DNA from: a virus
Strand: one strand, 5' to 3'
Length of the DNA: 21,249 bases
Virus record (IMG/VR): IMGVR_UViG_3300037847_001213
Span: 1 to 21,249 of that record
The translations under genes were made by a program, and so were the position numbers. A model generated the notes under the pieces. It saw only the letters and a list, made by a program, of their open reading frames with translations. It searched no databases and had not been told where the DNA came from. Below are positions 6,371-14,370 of the stretch, piece after piece; position 1 is the first letter of the stretch; every line of letters starts with the position of its first letter.

Positions 6371-7351
6371 TTAACCACCTGGGTTTCCGAACCAACCTCT
6401 CCAGTCAGATACTCCAAAAGAATATCTTTCTCTGGCTTTAAATCTGAGGTTACCAGTATCAAAATCAGGTTCCATTTTAGTTTGTAAAGGTGTTCTTACA
6501 AACATCTTAGTTCCATTTGGTACATCAGTTTTAAGGAACCATGCATCGGTATCAGTAAAACGTCTGTTTGAATAGAACCCTTCTGGAATCAGACCCATAT
6601 GTCTAACAGCATTTATTCTGTTAGCAAGCACAGCAGTATCTTTTGCAGCAGAAGCAGGGAAACCGATTGTGTTTCCTGCAGCATCTGTTTGTGCTAGAAT
6701 ATTGGTTGAACCAGGAGAACCTAATACTTGGTCAGCAGTAAATATTAAATCTACTGGTACATGTAAAGATACAGGAGAAGAACCAATTAAGATACCTCTG
6801 TCATCTGTATATTTTTGTACTAAGGTTATAGCATTCTCTAATGAACCTTCTGATAAGTCAGCACCAGTAGCAGTATTGCTTTGGTTACCTGCACTTACAG
6901 TTGGGTGAGCATTTGAGAAAAATGCTACTCCGTCACCGATTTGGTTAGCAGCAGCAGCACTAAAACCAAAGTTGTAGATATCTGCAGCTTTAGCTTGTTT
7001 TGTGCTTGCCATAGCTCTAGCTAAACCTTTTGCTCTTAATTTAGCAAAAGAGTCATAGAGGTTATCCTCCATGGCTTCTTCGGTAATTGCAAAAGCTAAT
7101 GCGATTGTTTCGTTGGTATACCTTGCAGTATAACTCTCAGAAGCATCGTCAAAAACGACTGCAGCACCTTCTTGTTTAACAGGAGCTTCACCAAATCCTG
7201 TAAACAGAACTTCTTCTTCAAAAGCTCTGTCTGAGTTTTCTATTTCATAAAGAGGTTCGTGTTCGTTATTAACCTCACCATACTCCAATCCAAAAACTGA
7301 ATTTAGTCCAGGAAGGAGTTCTTTGCTTATAGCAGCTCTATTTATAGCCAT
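6371..7351 (-). CDS. Major capsid protein (HK97 fold, Mu-gpT-like)
   Basis: This 326-aa protein forms the icosahedral shell. It shows the pattern of Mu-like major head subunits: an N-terminal segment with the self-assembly helix, YTNETIALAFAITEEAMED (about 78-96), AMASTKQAKAADIYNFGF, and the FFSNAHP motif (144-150). A later stretch has SPVSLHVPVDLIFTADQVLG and PLQTKMEPDFDTGNLRFKAR before a Trp/Gly-rich end. It is the least AT-biased late gene to the eye, as expected for a highly expressed protein. AAAGGA precedes the ATG. It follows the scaffold and a conserved 171-aa gene and is followed on the mRNA by a strong hairpin. Confidence 0.88.
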   Translation of the reverse strand: MAINRAAISKELLPGLNSVFGLEYGEVNNEHEPLYEIENSDRAFEEEVLFTGFGEAPVKQEGAAVVFDDASESYTARYTNETIALAFAITEEAMEDNLYDSFAKLRAKGLARAMASTKQAKAADIYNFGFSAAAANQIGDGVAFFSNAHPTVSAGNQSNTATGADLSEGSLENAITLVQKYTDDRGILIGSSPVSLHVPVDLIFTADQVLGSPGSTNILAQTDAAGNTIGFPASAAKDTAVLANRINAVRHMGLIPEGFYSNRRFTDTDAWFLKTDVPNGTKMFVRTPLQTKMEPDFDTGNLRFKARERYSFGVSDWRGWFGNPGG

Positions 7352-7369
7352 GTTATATTTCCTTTCCTA

Positions 7370-8002
7370 TTAAGCAGTTGAGACTGTAGTTGTTATATAA
7401 TTATCATAGTGATTATTTAACTTAACTTCATACCAAGGGTATTGGTCTGTTACACCTGCTGAAGTACAAGTATCTGTATCCCAAGGAGCTCTTCTAATAA
7501 CTCTAAGATTTCTTTGAGCATCAGCAGCACCACTTGAGTCAAATACATAACCACTATTACCTGTTATTTTAGACCCTGTTCCAACAATCCAAGGCACGTT
7601 AGTTGGTTTAGGATTTCCTACACCAGATACTGCAACAACTGAAGCATCTCCTTGAATAAAATAAGTTTGAGCAGGGTCTCTAGATATATGAATTTTTATA
7701 TCTGTTCCTGAAGTTCCACTTTCCCAGTATCTTCTAAATACCTGTTCTCCGTCGACATTGACATAACTAATTCCTTGAAATACTCCAATACACTTGTCGT
7801 TAGCTTCAGCAGGAGCAGGTAAAACTGTACAACTGGTCCCTGCTTTTAAAGGGTCTCCAACGTACATGCTTCCTAATGCAGCAGATGGAAGTATGCTTGC
7901 ATCAGCTCCAAACCAAGAAATAGTATCAATACCAGTAGAATTGGAACCTTGACCATTTTTTCTCGCAAGAACTAATCCACGAGGGGCATTTACACTAGCC
8001 AT
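7370..8002 (-). CDS. Capsid decoration-type structural protein
   Basis: This is a 210-aa protein starting MASVNAPRGLVLARKNGQGS, an opening I associate with structural proteins encoded next to marine phage capsid genes. It is rich in Gly, Ser, Thr and Val with little helix, and contains KCIGVFQGISYVNVDGEQVF near 69-88, as in proteins that bind the outer capsid surface. AAAGGA lies 7 bases before the ATG. Its place between the 171-aa conserved gene and the major capsid gene supports a capsid decoration or stabilising role, but no decisive motif is visible. Confidence 0.6.
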   Translation of the reverse strand: MASVNAPRGLVLARKNGQGSNSTGIDTISWFGADASILPSAALGSMYVGDPLKAGTSCTVLPAPAEANDKCIGVFQGISYVNVDGEQVFRRYWESGTSGTDIKIHISRDPAQTYFIQGDASVVAVSGVGNPKPTNVPWIVGTGSKITGNSGYVFDSSGAADAQRNLRVIRRAPWDTDTCTSAGVTDQYPWYEVKLNNHYDNYITTTVSTA

Positions 8003-8035
8003 AGTTTATTCCTTTCTAAATAATGTGTAAGAGTA

Positions 8036-8551
8036 TTACTCCTGAAAAGCAGCAGTTTTTCCTCTTACGGTTTGCGTTGATTTACTAGTATTAGAAATTG
8101 GCATACGAGAGTTATTGTTTCTCATTAACTGACTGTTAACTGCATCCATTAAATCTCCTGCCTTTTTCTCATAAAATTTTTGTCGAGCTACATATCGTTG
8201 CTTTGGTAATTTTGCCAAAGCTAAGTCCCCACGACAGACTGTTCCGTTGTATCGACCACCCTCTCTCACGAAAGAGGTTGAAGCCATTTCAGGAACTTCC
8301 GTAGGAAGAATAAATTTCCATCCAGTTTGCGTTTTTTTACCTACGTTAGCTATATCATCTTGTCCACGCATAGCCACTCGAATCCAACGTAGTACCATTC
8401 CCTGTTCTTCAAATCTTTTTTGAACAGCATCAGGTATTTCTAATGCATTTGGTTCTGTAAATGTATATTCTTCTTCTCTAGTTTCCATTTCCCTAGTTTC
8501 TTCAGTACGTGATTTTACTCGTGTTGTTGTTGTATTATTTGTTTTAGTCAT
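8036..8551 (-). CDS. Conserved capsid-module protein, unknown function
   Basis: This is 171 aa from ATG 8551. A GTG at 8563 would add four residues, but the GGAG at 8562-8559 sits 6-7 bases before the ATG and is more likely its ribosome binding site. The N-terminus is charged and disordered (TRTEE-like repeats). The core has RFEEQGMVLRWIRVAMRGQD, then GWKFILPTEVPEM and CRGDLALAKLPKQRYVARQK, a pattern I recall from proteins encoded between scaffold and capsid in several podovirus-like phages. The last third is helical and polar. An assembly or minor capsid role is inferred from position. Confidence 0.6.
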   Translation of the reverse strand: MTKTNNTTTTRVKSRTEETREMETREEEYTFTEPNALEIPDAVQKRFEEQGMVLRWIRVAMRGQDDIANVGKKTQTGWKFILPTEVPEMASTSFVREGGRYNGTVCRGDLALAKLPKQRYVARQKFYEKKAGDLMDAVNSQLMRNNNSRMPISNTSKSTQTVRGKTAAFQE

Positions 8552-8564
8552 ATTAATCTCCACG

Positions 8565-9539
8565 TTATATTACATTTGTATACTCACCGTCAGCTTGTGC
8601 AGCTTTCAGTTTTTCTTGAGCATACTTCTCAAGAGGTATACCCCATTTTTCAGCAAGCTTAACATCATTTTGTGAAAGCTTAACTTTCTTTTTAGAGTTC
8701 GGAGAAGTACGTGAGCTTTTCCCAACCACTTGAGCAGGTTGTGACGTGTTTCCTGCAGCACGTTCATTTGGAACTTTTCCATTCGTTTTAAACTTATGTG
8801 GAAAGTTTTCTTGCATTCTTCTATCAATTTCTTCATAAAATTCATCATCAGTAGTGCTATATCCTTCAGCTTTTAATTCTGCATCAACAGCTAATGCTGC
8901 TGCTGTCATTACTCTGTCAGGACCAAACCAAGTATTTTTTGCTGCCCAATCTTGTGCTTTAGGGTCAGGTTGTGGTATTGGTCTTTGTACTGGTTGAGTT
9001 GGTTGAACTGGAGGAGCACCTGATATATCTTTCTTAGTGCTTCCTAAAGTTTTCAAATCAACCTGTGCTTCGTTTAACATCTCTTGAGCTTTTAAAATTT
9101 TATCTTTATCTTGTTGCTCATATGCATCTTTATAAGCTGTTCTAGCTAGTTCTATTTTATCTTTTAATTGTTTTTCTGTAGCTTCTAAATTTAATTTACT
9201 AACCTCTGAAAAACTTTTTTCTTTTTCTTCTAAATTTTTTTGTAACTGTTCCGTCTTATGTATTAACTGTTGAATTTGCTCATCACGTTCTTTTCTTTGT
9301 CTAATTAATTGTTTAATTCTTTTTTGAGCTCCATCAGTTTTAATACCTTCAAGTTCTTTTGGTTCTTCTTTTTTTAACTCAACGTCTGAAGGTGGTTCTA
9401 CATTTTCAGGTTCTTTTACTTCTTCCTTTACCTCTTCTTCCTTTACCTCTTCTTCTTTATCTTTTTCTAATTCAACCTCTATCTTTTCTTCTTCTTTAGG
9501 TTGTTCTACTTCTACATTATTCCAATTCTCTTTGTCCAT
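8565..9539 (-). CDS. Capsid scaffolding protein
   Basis: This 324-aa protein directs shell assembly and is expected to be absent from the mature head. The first 70 residues are almost all Glu, Lys and Val (strongly acidic). A coiled coil follows (about 75-165, with IKQLIRQRKERDEQIQQLIH), then a Pro/Gln linker. Next is a motif I associate with scaffolds of this phage group, WFGPDRVMTAAALAVDAELK (about 202-221). The C-terminus is a basic helical domain (about 270-324), as in scaffolds that contact the coat by a basic tail. AGGAG precedes the ATG. Order and composition both fit; sequence identity to a named family cannot be confirmed here. Confidence 0.8.
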   Translation of the reverse strand: MDKENWNNVEVEQPKEEEKIEVELEKDKEEEVKEEEVKEEVKEPENVEPPSDVELKKEEPKELEGIKTDGAQKRIKQLIRQRKERDEQIQQLIHKTEQLQKNLEEKEKSFSEVSKLNLEATEKQLKDKIELARTAYKDAYEQQDKDKILKAQEMLNEAQVDLKTLGSTKKDISGAPPVQPTQPVQRPIPQPDPKAQDWAAKNTWFGPDRVMTAAALAVDAELKAEGYSTTDDEFYEEIDRRMQENFPHKFKTNGKVPNERAAGNTSQPAQVVGKSSRTSPNSKKKVKLSQNDVKLAEKWGIPLEKYAQEKLKAAQADGEYTNVI

Positions 9540-9616
9540 TTTTCCTCCGTTGTTTACGAGACAAACGATTTTACGTTTATATTAATTATACTATATAATA
9601 TATCTATTATACAAAT
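9540..9616 (-). promoter_or_regulatory. AT-rich gap upstream of the scaffold gene with TATAAT boxes
   Basis: This 77-base gap is almost only A and T in its right half. On the minus strand it contains two perfect TATAAT boxes (9590-9585 and 9611-9606). No good -35 box lies at 16-18 bases from either. It may hold a promoter for scaffold and capsid genes, but the base composition makes such boxes likely by chance. Confidence 0.3.
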
Positions 9617-10045
9617 TTACGATGAAAATTTTGTTAAATTAAAAGTAGGGTCTAAATGTGTAGGGTCCTCTACTTTCATCATAACTTGGTCATCAAATAA
9701 AATAAGTAATCTTACTCCTTTATAAAATAACTTTGTACCAGTATGTTTACCATAACATATGTAATCTCCTACCTGACACCAAGGTCCTTTAGGAAATTTG
9801 TCGGTATCTTGATATGCTAAGTCTCCTACACCTAATACTTTACCAACTGTTGTTAAATAAGCTATATCATCTTTTGTTGAGTCAGGTAATAATATTCCAC
9901 CTTTAGTTTGAGTTTTAATTGAAATTGGTCGTACTAAAATATGAAACCCTGGTAACTCTGGTAATACTTTTGGGTCAGCTTGTTCTTTTTCATCTGTAAT
10001 CCAATCATTATTTTTTATAGCTCCACCTAATGTTGTTTGCTGCAT
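9617..10045 (-). CDS. GroES-like co-chaperonin (phage Cpn10)
   Basis: This is a 142-aa protein. After a 30-residue extension it has the Cpn10 fold sequence: PGFHILVRP (32-40), the mobile-loop region KTQTKGGILLPDSTKDDIAY (44-63) with a hydrophobic ILL tripeptide that would contact GroEL, GKVLGVG (68-74), WCQVGDYICYGKHTGTKLFY (89-108) and a final VRLLILFDDQVMMKV. Host GroES is about 95-100 aa, so this one has N- and C-terminal extensions. Phage co-chaperonins such as T4 gp31 modify GroEL for folding the coat protein, and the gene lies right before scaffold and capsid. It starts immediately after the stop of the 64-aa gene. Confidence 0.85.
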   Translation of the reverse strand: MQQTTLGGAIKNNDWITDEKEQADPKVLPELPGFHILVRPISIKTQTKGGILLPDSTKDDIAYLTTVGKVLGVGDLAYQDTDKFPKGPWCQVGDYICYGKHTGTKLFYKGVRLLILFDDQVMMKVEDPTHLDPTFNLTKFSS

Positions 10046-10240
10046 TTATTCGTCATCCTCCTGATATGTTCTTTTTTTAACTATACTTTTTAAATTTTGT
10101 CTGCACCATTCAATTCCTTGAATAGAACCGACTACTTGTTTGTAATGAGCAAAGTCTTCTGCTCCTCCTGAACCTAATGTATCTTTTAATCTATTCTGTT
10201 CTTTTACAAACTCTTGTATTACTTCATCCCAAATATTCAT
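10046..10240 (-). CDS. Small acidic/helical protein, unknown function
   Basis: This is a 64-aa protein starting MNIWDEVIQEFVKEQNRLKD and ending in KKRTYQEDDE. It appears helical and soluble. The ATG overlaps the stop of the gene before (TAATG), and its end carries AGGAGG upstream of the GroES-like start. I recall short phage proteins of this kind next to portal genes, with GGAEDFAHYKQVVGSIQGIE as the characteristic middle part, but no function is known to me. Confidence 0.55.
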   Translation of the reverse strand: MNIWDEVIQEFVKEQNRLKDTLGSGGAEDFAHYKQVVGSIQGIEWCRQNLKSIVKKRTYQEDDE

Positions 10241-10425
10241 TACTGTTTATTTGTTTTTGTGGTCTTAACTGGATTTGGATATTTCCAAGTATTTTCATCA
10301 TACTCGTTAAGAACAGAACTGTGTTGACGTAAACCAACAGAACCTTCTGTAATATCTTTTTCACTCCAGTCACCATAAGAAGTACCATAGTTTCGTACGT
10401 TTCTTATTTTATCACTTAGTGCCAT
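10240..10425 (-). CDS. Small protein, unknown function
   Basis: This is 61 aa from ATG 10425 (MALSDKIRNVRNYGTSYGDW). An upstream ATG at 10452 is in frame, but AAAGGAGG ends 5 bases before ATG 10425, which decides the start. This ribosome binding site lies in the last codons of the portal gene, and the two genes overlap by 14 bases. The protein is polar, with RQHSSVLNEYDENTWKYPNP in the second half. No family is recognised; the position suggests a minor head protein. Confidence 0.5.
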   Translation of the reverse strand: MALSDKIRNVRNYGTSYGDWSEKDITEGSVGLRQHSSVLNEYDENTWKYPNPVKTTKTNKQ

Positions 10426-12967
10426 CTTTACCTCCTTTAATTGTTTGTTCATCTAACTTCATAGCATCTGCCATTAATTTAGCAGAAGCTATTTCTCTTT
10501 TTGTTTTATCTTTTTCTTCGTCTCTAACTAATTCATTTAATAATCGTAGAGCATTTTGTCCTTCACTAGCTTTTACTCTAGATTCTTCTATAGCTAATTT
10601 TGTTAACATCTCTAAAGATTTAATCTGTTCTTTACTAATTCTATCTGATTGAGCTTTTTCACTTTTCATAGTATTTGTAACTTTTTTAGAAGCAGCATCT
10701 ACTAATAGTTCATTTTCTTTTAAGTCTAGTTCTTTTGTTTCTAGAGCCATCTTTGCATTTTGTACTGCAGCATCTACTTTAAGTTTTTCTTTTTCTAATT
10801 CTACTTTAGCTTGTTCTAGAGCAACCATTTGTTGTTCTGGAGACTGTACCATACCCATAGCTTTATTAGCATTTAAAATTTGTTGAGCTGCATTAGCCAT
10901 TACTATTTCTCCAACATTAGGAACTTGTTGTTGCTCTGGAGTTAATTGTTCTAAGCCAACTTTTGTCATACCACTAATTTGTTCTTGATATAATAATATA
11001 GAGTGTTCTTGTATATTAGCTTGTAATACAGGAACTATTCTAGCCATAATAGGATTAGCTCCATTTCTAGGGTCTTGTAAATAAGCTGTCTTTACTTTAA
11101 TATGTGCATCATGGTTTTGTCCAGGAAATGCTTTTACTGGAATACCTTTAGTAGCAGCTATAATATCTGAGATAGGGTCTAATGGTTGAGACTCTGGTTT
11201 TTGAGGTAAAATGTTTTCTAAGTTAGGCATATTAGCTGAATGTAATATAGTTCTATTTAACTCTTGAATATTAAACATACCTGGAGGTGACTGTTGTGCC
11301 ATTTGTAATGCCATATTAGCTAACATCATTCTATGTGCATTACTTGGAATATTAGGGTCACTTACAGGTATTACATCTATCTTACCATCAAAATCACTTT
11401 TAAAAACTGACCTATCTTCATTAGGAACTTCATATGGATATTCACTAGGTAAATATTCATAGTCAATTCTTGCTAAAATTTTAAATTCATCTCTTTGTGA
11501 TTTGTGAATACGTTTATGTATAGCTGTAAAAAATTTAGATGAAGCTTCTAATAAAGCCATAGTTGTTCCTACAGGTCCATAAGAAGCAGCATCGGAGACA
11601 ATTTGTTCTGTGCTATCAGCAAACTTTTGTCCTGCTTGAGCTACGAAATTGAGCATCTGGTATAGAGTTGAGGAGGGTTCTTTATATGGAAGAGGTATGA
11701 TAGCTTTTGAGAGGTCTACACCAGTTGCTTCAATTTCCTTAAATTCACCAGGAGCTATTGGTTCATTGTCTCCAACCATTCTAACTCCTTTAGCTTTAAA
11801 CCCTCCAGGGAGGTTCGCAAACTGTCCTGCATCTACAAGAGACCTCATAGCTGCAGTAGCAGTCATAGTTAGGTTACCTAGAAAATGCATTAAACCTAAA
11901 CCATAAAATCCAAAACCAGGAACAAATCTGTAATGTACAAAATGATTTCTTTTTTCTTTTGTTTTACTTTCAGGAGAATAGTTTCTTCTAATACTTAATA
12001 CAACTCCTGATTCTTGTTCTACTGTTACAATGTACGGTAATGGTTCATCTTCATCTTCTATTGTTAAAAATGTATGTTGTTCTAATAATACATGTTGTGG
12101 GTCATTATCATAGGATGGATTTAATCCTAAGATTGTATCCATCTTTTCTGTTAAACTACTTAATGTAGGATTAGAAGGCATCGGTAGTTGAGCATCTACA
12201 TACACACCTGAAGCAATATCTTTTTGTAAGTCTACAGGGTTTTTATAAATTACGTGAGTGTATCTTTCAGCATTTCTTAAATTACTTGCAAAGTAAGATA
12301 CATAAAATTGGTCTATTGGTATAAATTCTGATACAGGTCTTTTTAATGTTTCATCATAATATATTTTTTTAATAGCAGAACCTATTAATGGTAAATGAAA
12401 AAGCATTCTTTCAAATTCATCAAAGTATTCTGGCATTTGTTCTGTAAGCTGATAGTTCATAAATCCTTGAACTCTGTTAGCTTGTTTTTCTTTATCAGGA
12501 GTTACCTTACCAAGTATTTGAGATTTTACAGGACCTGCAGGAGGAAATAATTCTTGTGATGCTTTTGATTGAAACTTAACTGCTGATTCAATTAATAAAG
12601 GATGAACTGCAGTACAAGCACCTTCAAAAGGTTCTACAGCATCTTGTATTTTTAAACCAAGTAAATCAAATCCTCTTTCAAACATAGATTCCCAATCAGC
12701 TCTTGATTCTTTATCTGCTTGAAACTTATCTCTTACTTCTGCTGAAATATCAGCTAGAGTATCATCATCTAAATTTTCTACCATATTACCATAGAACTCT
12801 GCCATCTCTGGTTCAGCTTGCATTTCAACTTCTACACTTTCAAAGTCTACAGTTAAACCACCGTCAGGTTCTATTTCAAAACTAACTTGACTATCCTTAT
12901 TTTGAGGAAGTTCAATTACATTTGTTTTTTCTTTTTCAGATTCAAAAGGATTTTTTTCTATTGCCAT
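10412..12967 (-). CDS. Portal protein (P22-type, with long C-terminal helical barrel)
   Basis: This 851-aa protein forms the dodecameric DNA gate of the head and nucleates assembly. It has an acidic N-terminus (1-65) and a portal core beginning with SRADWESMFERGFDLLGLKI, KFQSKASQELFPPAGPVKSQ and EFERMLFHLPLIGSAIKKIY. The core continues with FVHYRFVPGFGFYGLGLMHF and the hinge-like region after it. The last 170 residues (about 680-851) are an uninterrupted charged coiled coil (EQAKVELEKEKLKVDAAVQN onward), comparable to the barrel of P22-like portals, which insert a helical tube into the capsid. Size and gene order fit that class. AAGGA lies 7 bases upstream of the ATG, which overlaps the stop of the previous gene. 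Confidence 0.82.
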   Translation of the reverse strand: MAIEKNPFESEKEKTNVIELPQNKDSQVSFEIEPDGGLTVDFESVEVEMQAEPEMAEFYGNMVENLDDDTLADISAEVRDKFQADKESRADWESMFERGFDLLGLKIQDAVEPFEGACTAVHPLLIESAVKFQSKASQELFPPAGPVKSQILGKVTPDKEKQANRVQGFMNYQLTEQMPEYFDEFERMLFHLPLIGSAIKKIYYDETLKRPVSEFIPIDQFYVSYFASNLRNAERYTHVIYKNPVDLQKDIASGVYVDAQLPMPSNPTLSSLTEKMDTILGLNPSYDNDPQHVLLEQHTFLTIEDEDEPLPYIVTVEQESGVVLSIRRNYSPESKTKEKRNHFVHYRFVPGFGFYGLGLMHFLGNLTMTATAAMRSLVDAGQFANLPGGFKAKGVRMVGDNEPIAPGEFKEIEATGVDLSKAIIPLPYKEPSSTLYQMLNFVAQAGQKFADSTEQIVSDAASYGPVGTTMALLEASSKFFTAIHKRIHKSQRDEFKILARIDYEYLPSEYPYEVPNEDRSVFKSDFDGKIDVIPVSDPNIPSNAHRMMLANMALQMAQQSPPGMFNIQELNRTILHSANMPNLENILPQKPESQPLDPISDIIAATKGIPVKAFPGQNHDAHIKVKTAYLQDPRNGANPIMARIVPVLQANIQEHSILLYQEQISGMTKVGLEQLTPEQQQVPNVGEIVMANAAQQILNANKAMGMVQSPEQQMVALEQAKVELEKEKLKVDAAVQNAKMALETKELDLKENELLVDAASKKVTNTMKSEKAQSDRISKEQIKSLEMLTKLAIEESRVKASEGQNALRLLNELVRDEEKDKTKREIASAKLMADAMKLDEQTIKGGKDGTK

Positions 12968-14316
12968 TATATTGTCCTTTGTGTGTTATAATTATTATTA
13001 TAGTTTCTTATTACAGTTCCACCTTTTCTTCTAGGTATTTGAAGTTCAGCATCTCCCATTTTTGTAGGACTTAATAAATATACTAAAGGAGACCGTTTTA
13101 CTCCTTTTGTAATTAAACTTTTAATACTGCCTGGAGGTACAGGTGCTTCTTGTTCTGTTTGCACAGGTATTTCTTTTTTATCTTGTACTTCAACTTCAAT
13201 AGCTTCAGGTTCTGGAAGTCTTTTTGTTGGAGGTGGTTGTTGTTCACCTGGTCTTAATTTTTCATATAATTTTTTACCTACATATTTTTGTCCTTGGTCT
13301 AAGGCAAAATCTAAAATATCTTTTCCAATATTTAGTGCTTCGTTAGTTTCATTTTGTTGAAAACTATTATGATATGTGTGGTCGTACATATCTCCTTGTT
13401 GATATAAATTTTTTCCTTGATATCCATACATATCTTCCATAAGATTATTATATTCATCAAATAGAGGGTCTTTTAAATCTTGTAAGTTTAATCCTGTTAG
13501 TCGTTTTAAAGTTTCTTGAGCTTGCTCTTCAGTACCAATGTCTCCATCTTCTTCAAAACTTGGAAGAATATCTTGTAACTCTACATCATTTAAATTATAC
13601 TTCTTTTTTATTTTGTTTCCAATATCTTTTAACGTTTCAGACTTTTTAAAATATTCTACAATAGGACTTGAACCATCTTTATATTCTTGTAAAAATATAT
13701 TTTTAATATTTGAAAAATTTTTTAATGTATCTTTATAAGATAAGAATCCTCCATCTTGTATTATTCCATATGTTTTATCTTGTACATCTGTTTTTCTTAC
13801 AGCATTTAATGGTAAATTATATTCTGTAACAGCATTAAATAATTTTGATTGATTTGATTTTTTTTCTAAAACTGTATTAATTTCTTCTATTGTTGGATTT
13901 TTAAGAAAGTCTTTACCTTCTACAAAGTCACCTGCATCTCCAATTATAGGTGGTATTTTATTTTCTGTAATTGTTTTAAATAATTTTTCTTTATAATATT
14001 CAGGGTCATTAATTCTATCTAAAGGACTTATTCCTTTTCTTTCATAAATAGCTATAGGTCCAAGTCTTCCTCCATCTGTAGTAAAACTTTTTAATAAAGC
14101 AAATATTCTATTTTCTCTTGGAGTCAATTCATTTTGTGCTAAACCTTGTAAAATATTTTTTGTTAAATCTAATTTTTGATTTATATCTAAACCCATCTTC
14201 ACAGCTTCTCCAATCGAAGCCAATCCTGAACCTGGTAAAGCTGTAGCACCTGCAACTTTAGCAGCTCCTTTTAGAAACTGTCTTCGAGTTATGTCTGGTA
14301 ATTTTTTCTCTGCCAT
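12967..14316 (-). CDS. Twin-arginine-signal-like protein between terL and portal genes
   Basis: This is 449 aa from ATG 14316; a TTG at 14331 would add five residues, and neither start has a clear Shine-Dalgarno. The N-terminus contains DITRRQFLKGAAKVAGATAL, a textbook twin-arginine (Tat) pattern: polar start, RRxFLK at 11-16, then a weakly hydrophobic Ala/Gly-rich stretch with a Lys. The rest is hydrophilic and helical, with a Pro/Glu-rich linker near 365-400. The end reads PRRKGGTVIRNYNNNYNTQR. No enzyme motif is visible. It stands where a head or injected protein would be expected. Tat export, or only a chance resemblance, cannot be decided here. Confidence 0.6.
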   Translation of the reverse strand: MAEKKLPDITRRQFLKGAAKVAGATALPGSGLASIGEAVKMGLDINQKLDLTKNILQGLAQNELTPRENRIFALLKSFTTDGGRLGPIAIYERKGISPLDRINDPEYYKEKLFKTITENKIPPIIGDAGDFVEGKDFLKNPTIEEINTVLEKKSNQSKLFNAVTEYNLPLNAVRKTDVQDKTYGIIQDGGFLSYKDTLKNFSNIKNIFLQEYKDGSSPIVEYFKKSETLKDIGNKIKKKYNLNDVELQDILPSFEEDGDIGTEEQAQETLKRLTGLNLQDLKDPLFDEYNNLMEDMYGYQGKNLYQQGDMYDHTYHNSFQQNETNEALNIGKDILDFALDQGQKYVGKKLYEKLRPGEQQPPPTKRLPEPEAIEVEVQDKKEIPVQTEQEAPVPPGSIKSLITKGVKRSPLVYLLSPTKMGDAELQIPRRKGGTVIRNYNNNYNTQRTI

Positions 14317-14370
14317 ATAAAAATAATTCAAATAATAACGTATATAAGATTATACTTACAAAGTATAGCA

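Noticed and set aside
9585-9611. Two TATAAT boxes as firm scaffold promoters
   Set aside because: No acceptable -35 element at 16-18 bases; in DNA this AT-rich such boxes occur by chance, so only a low-confidence regulatory gap was listed.
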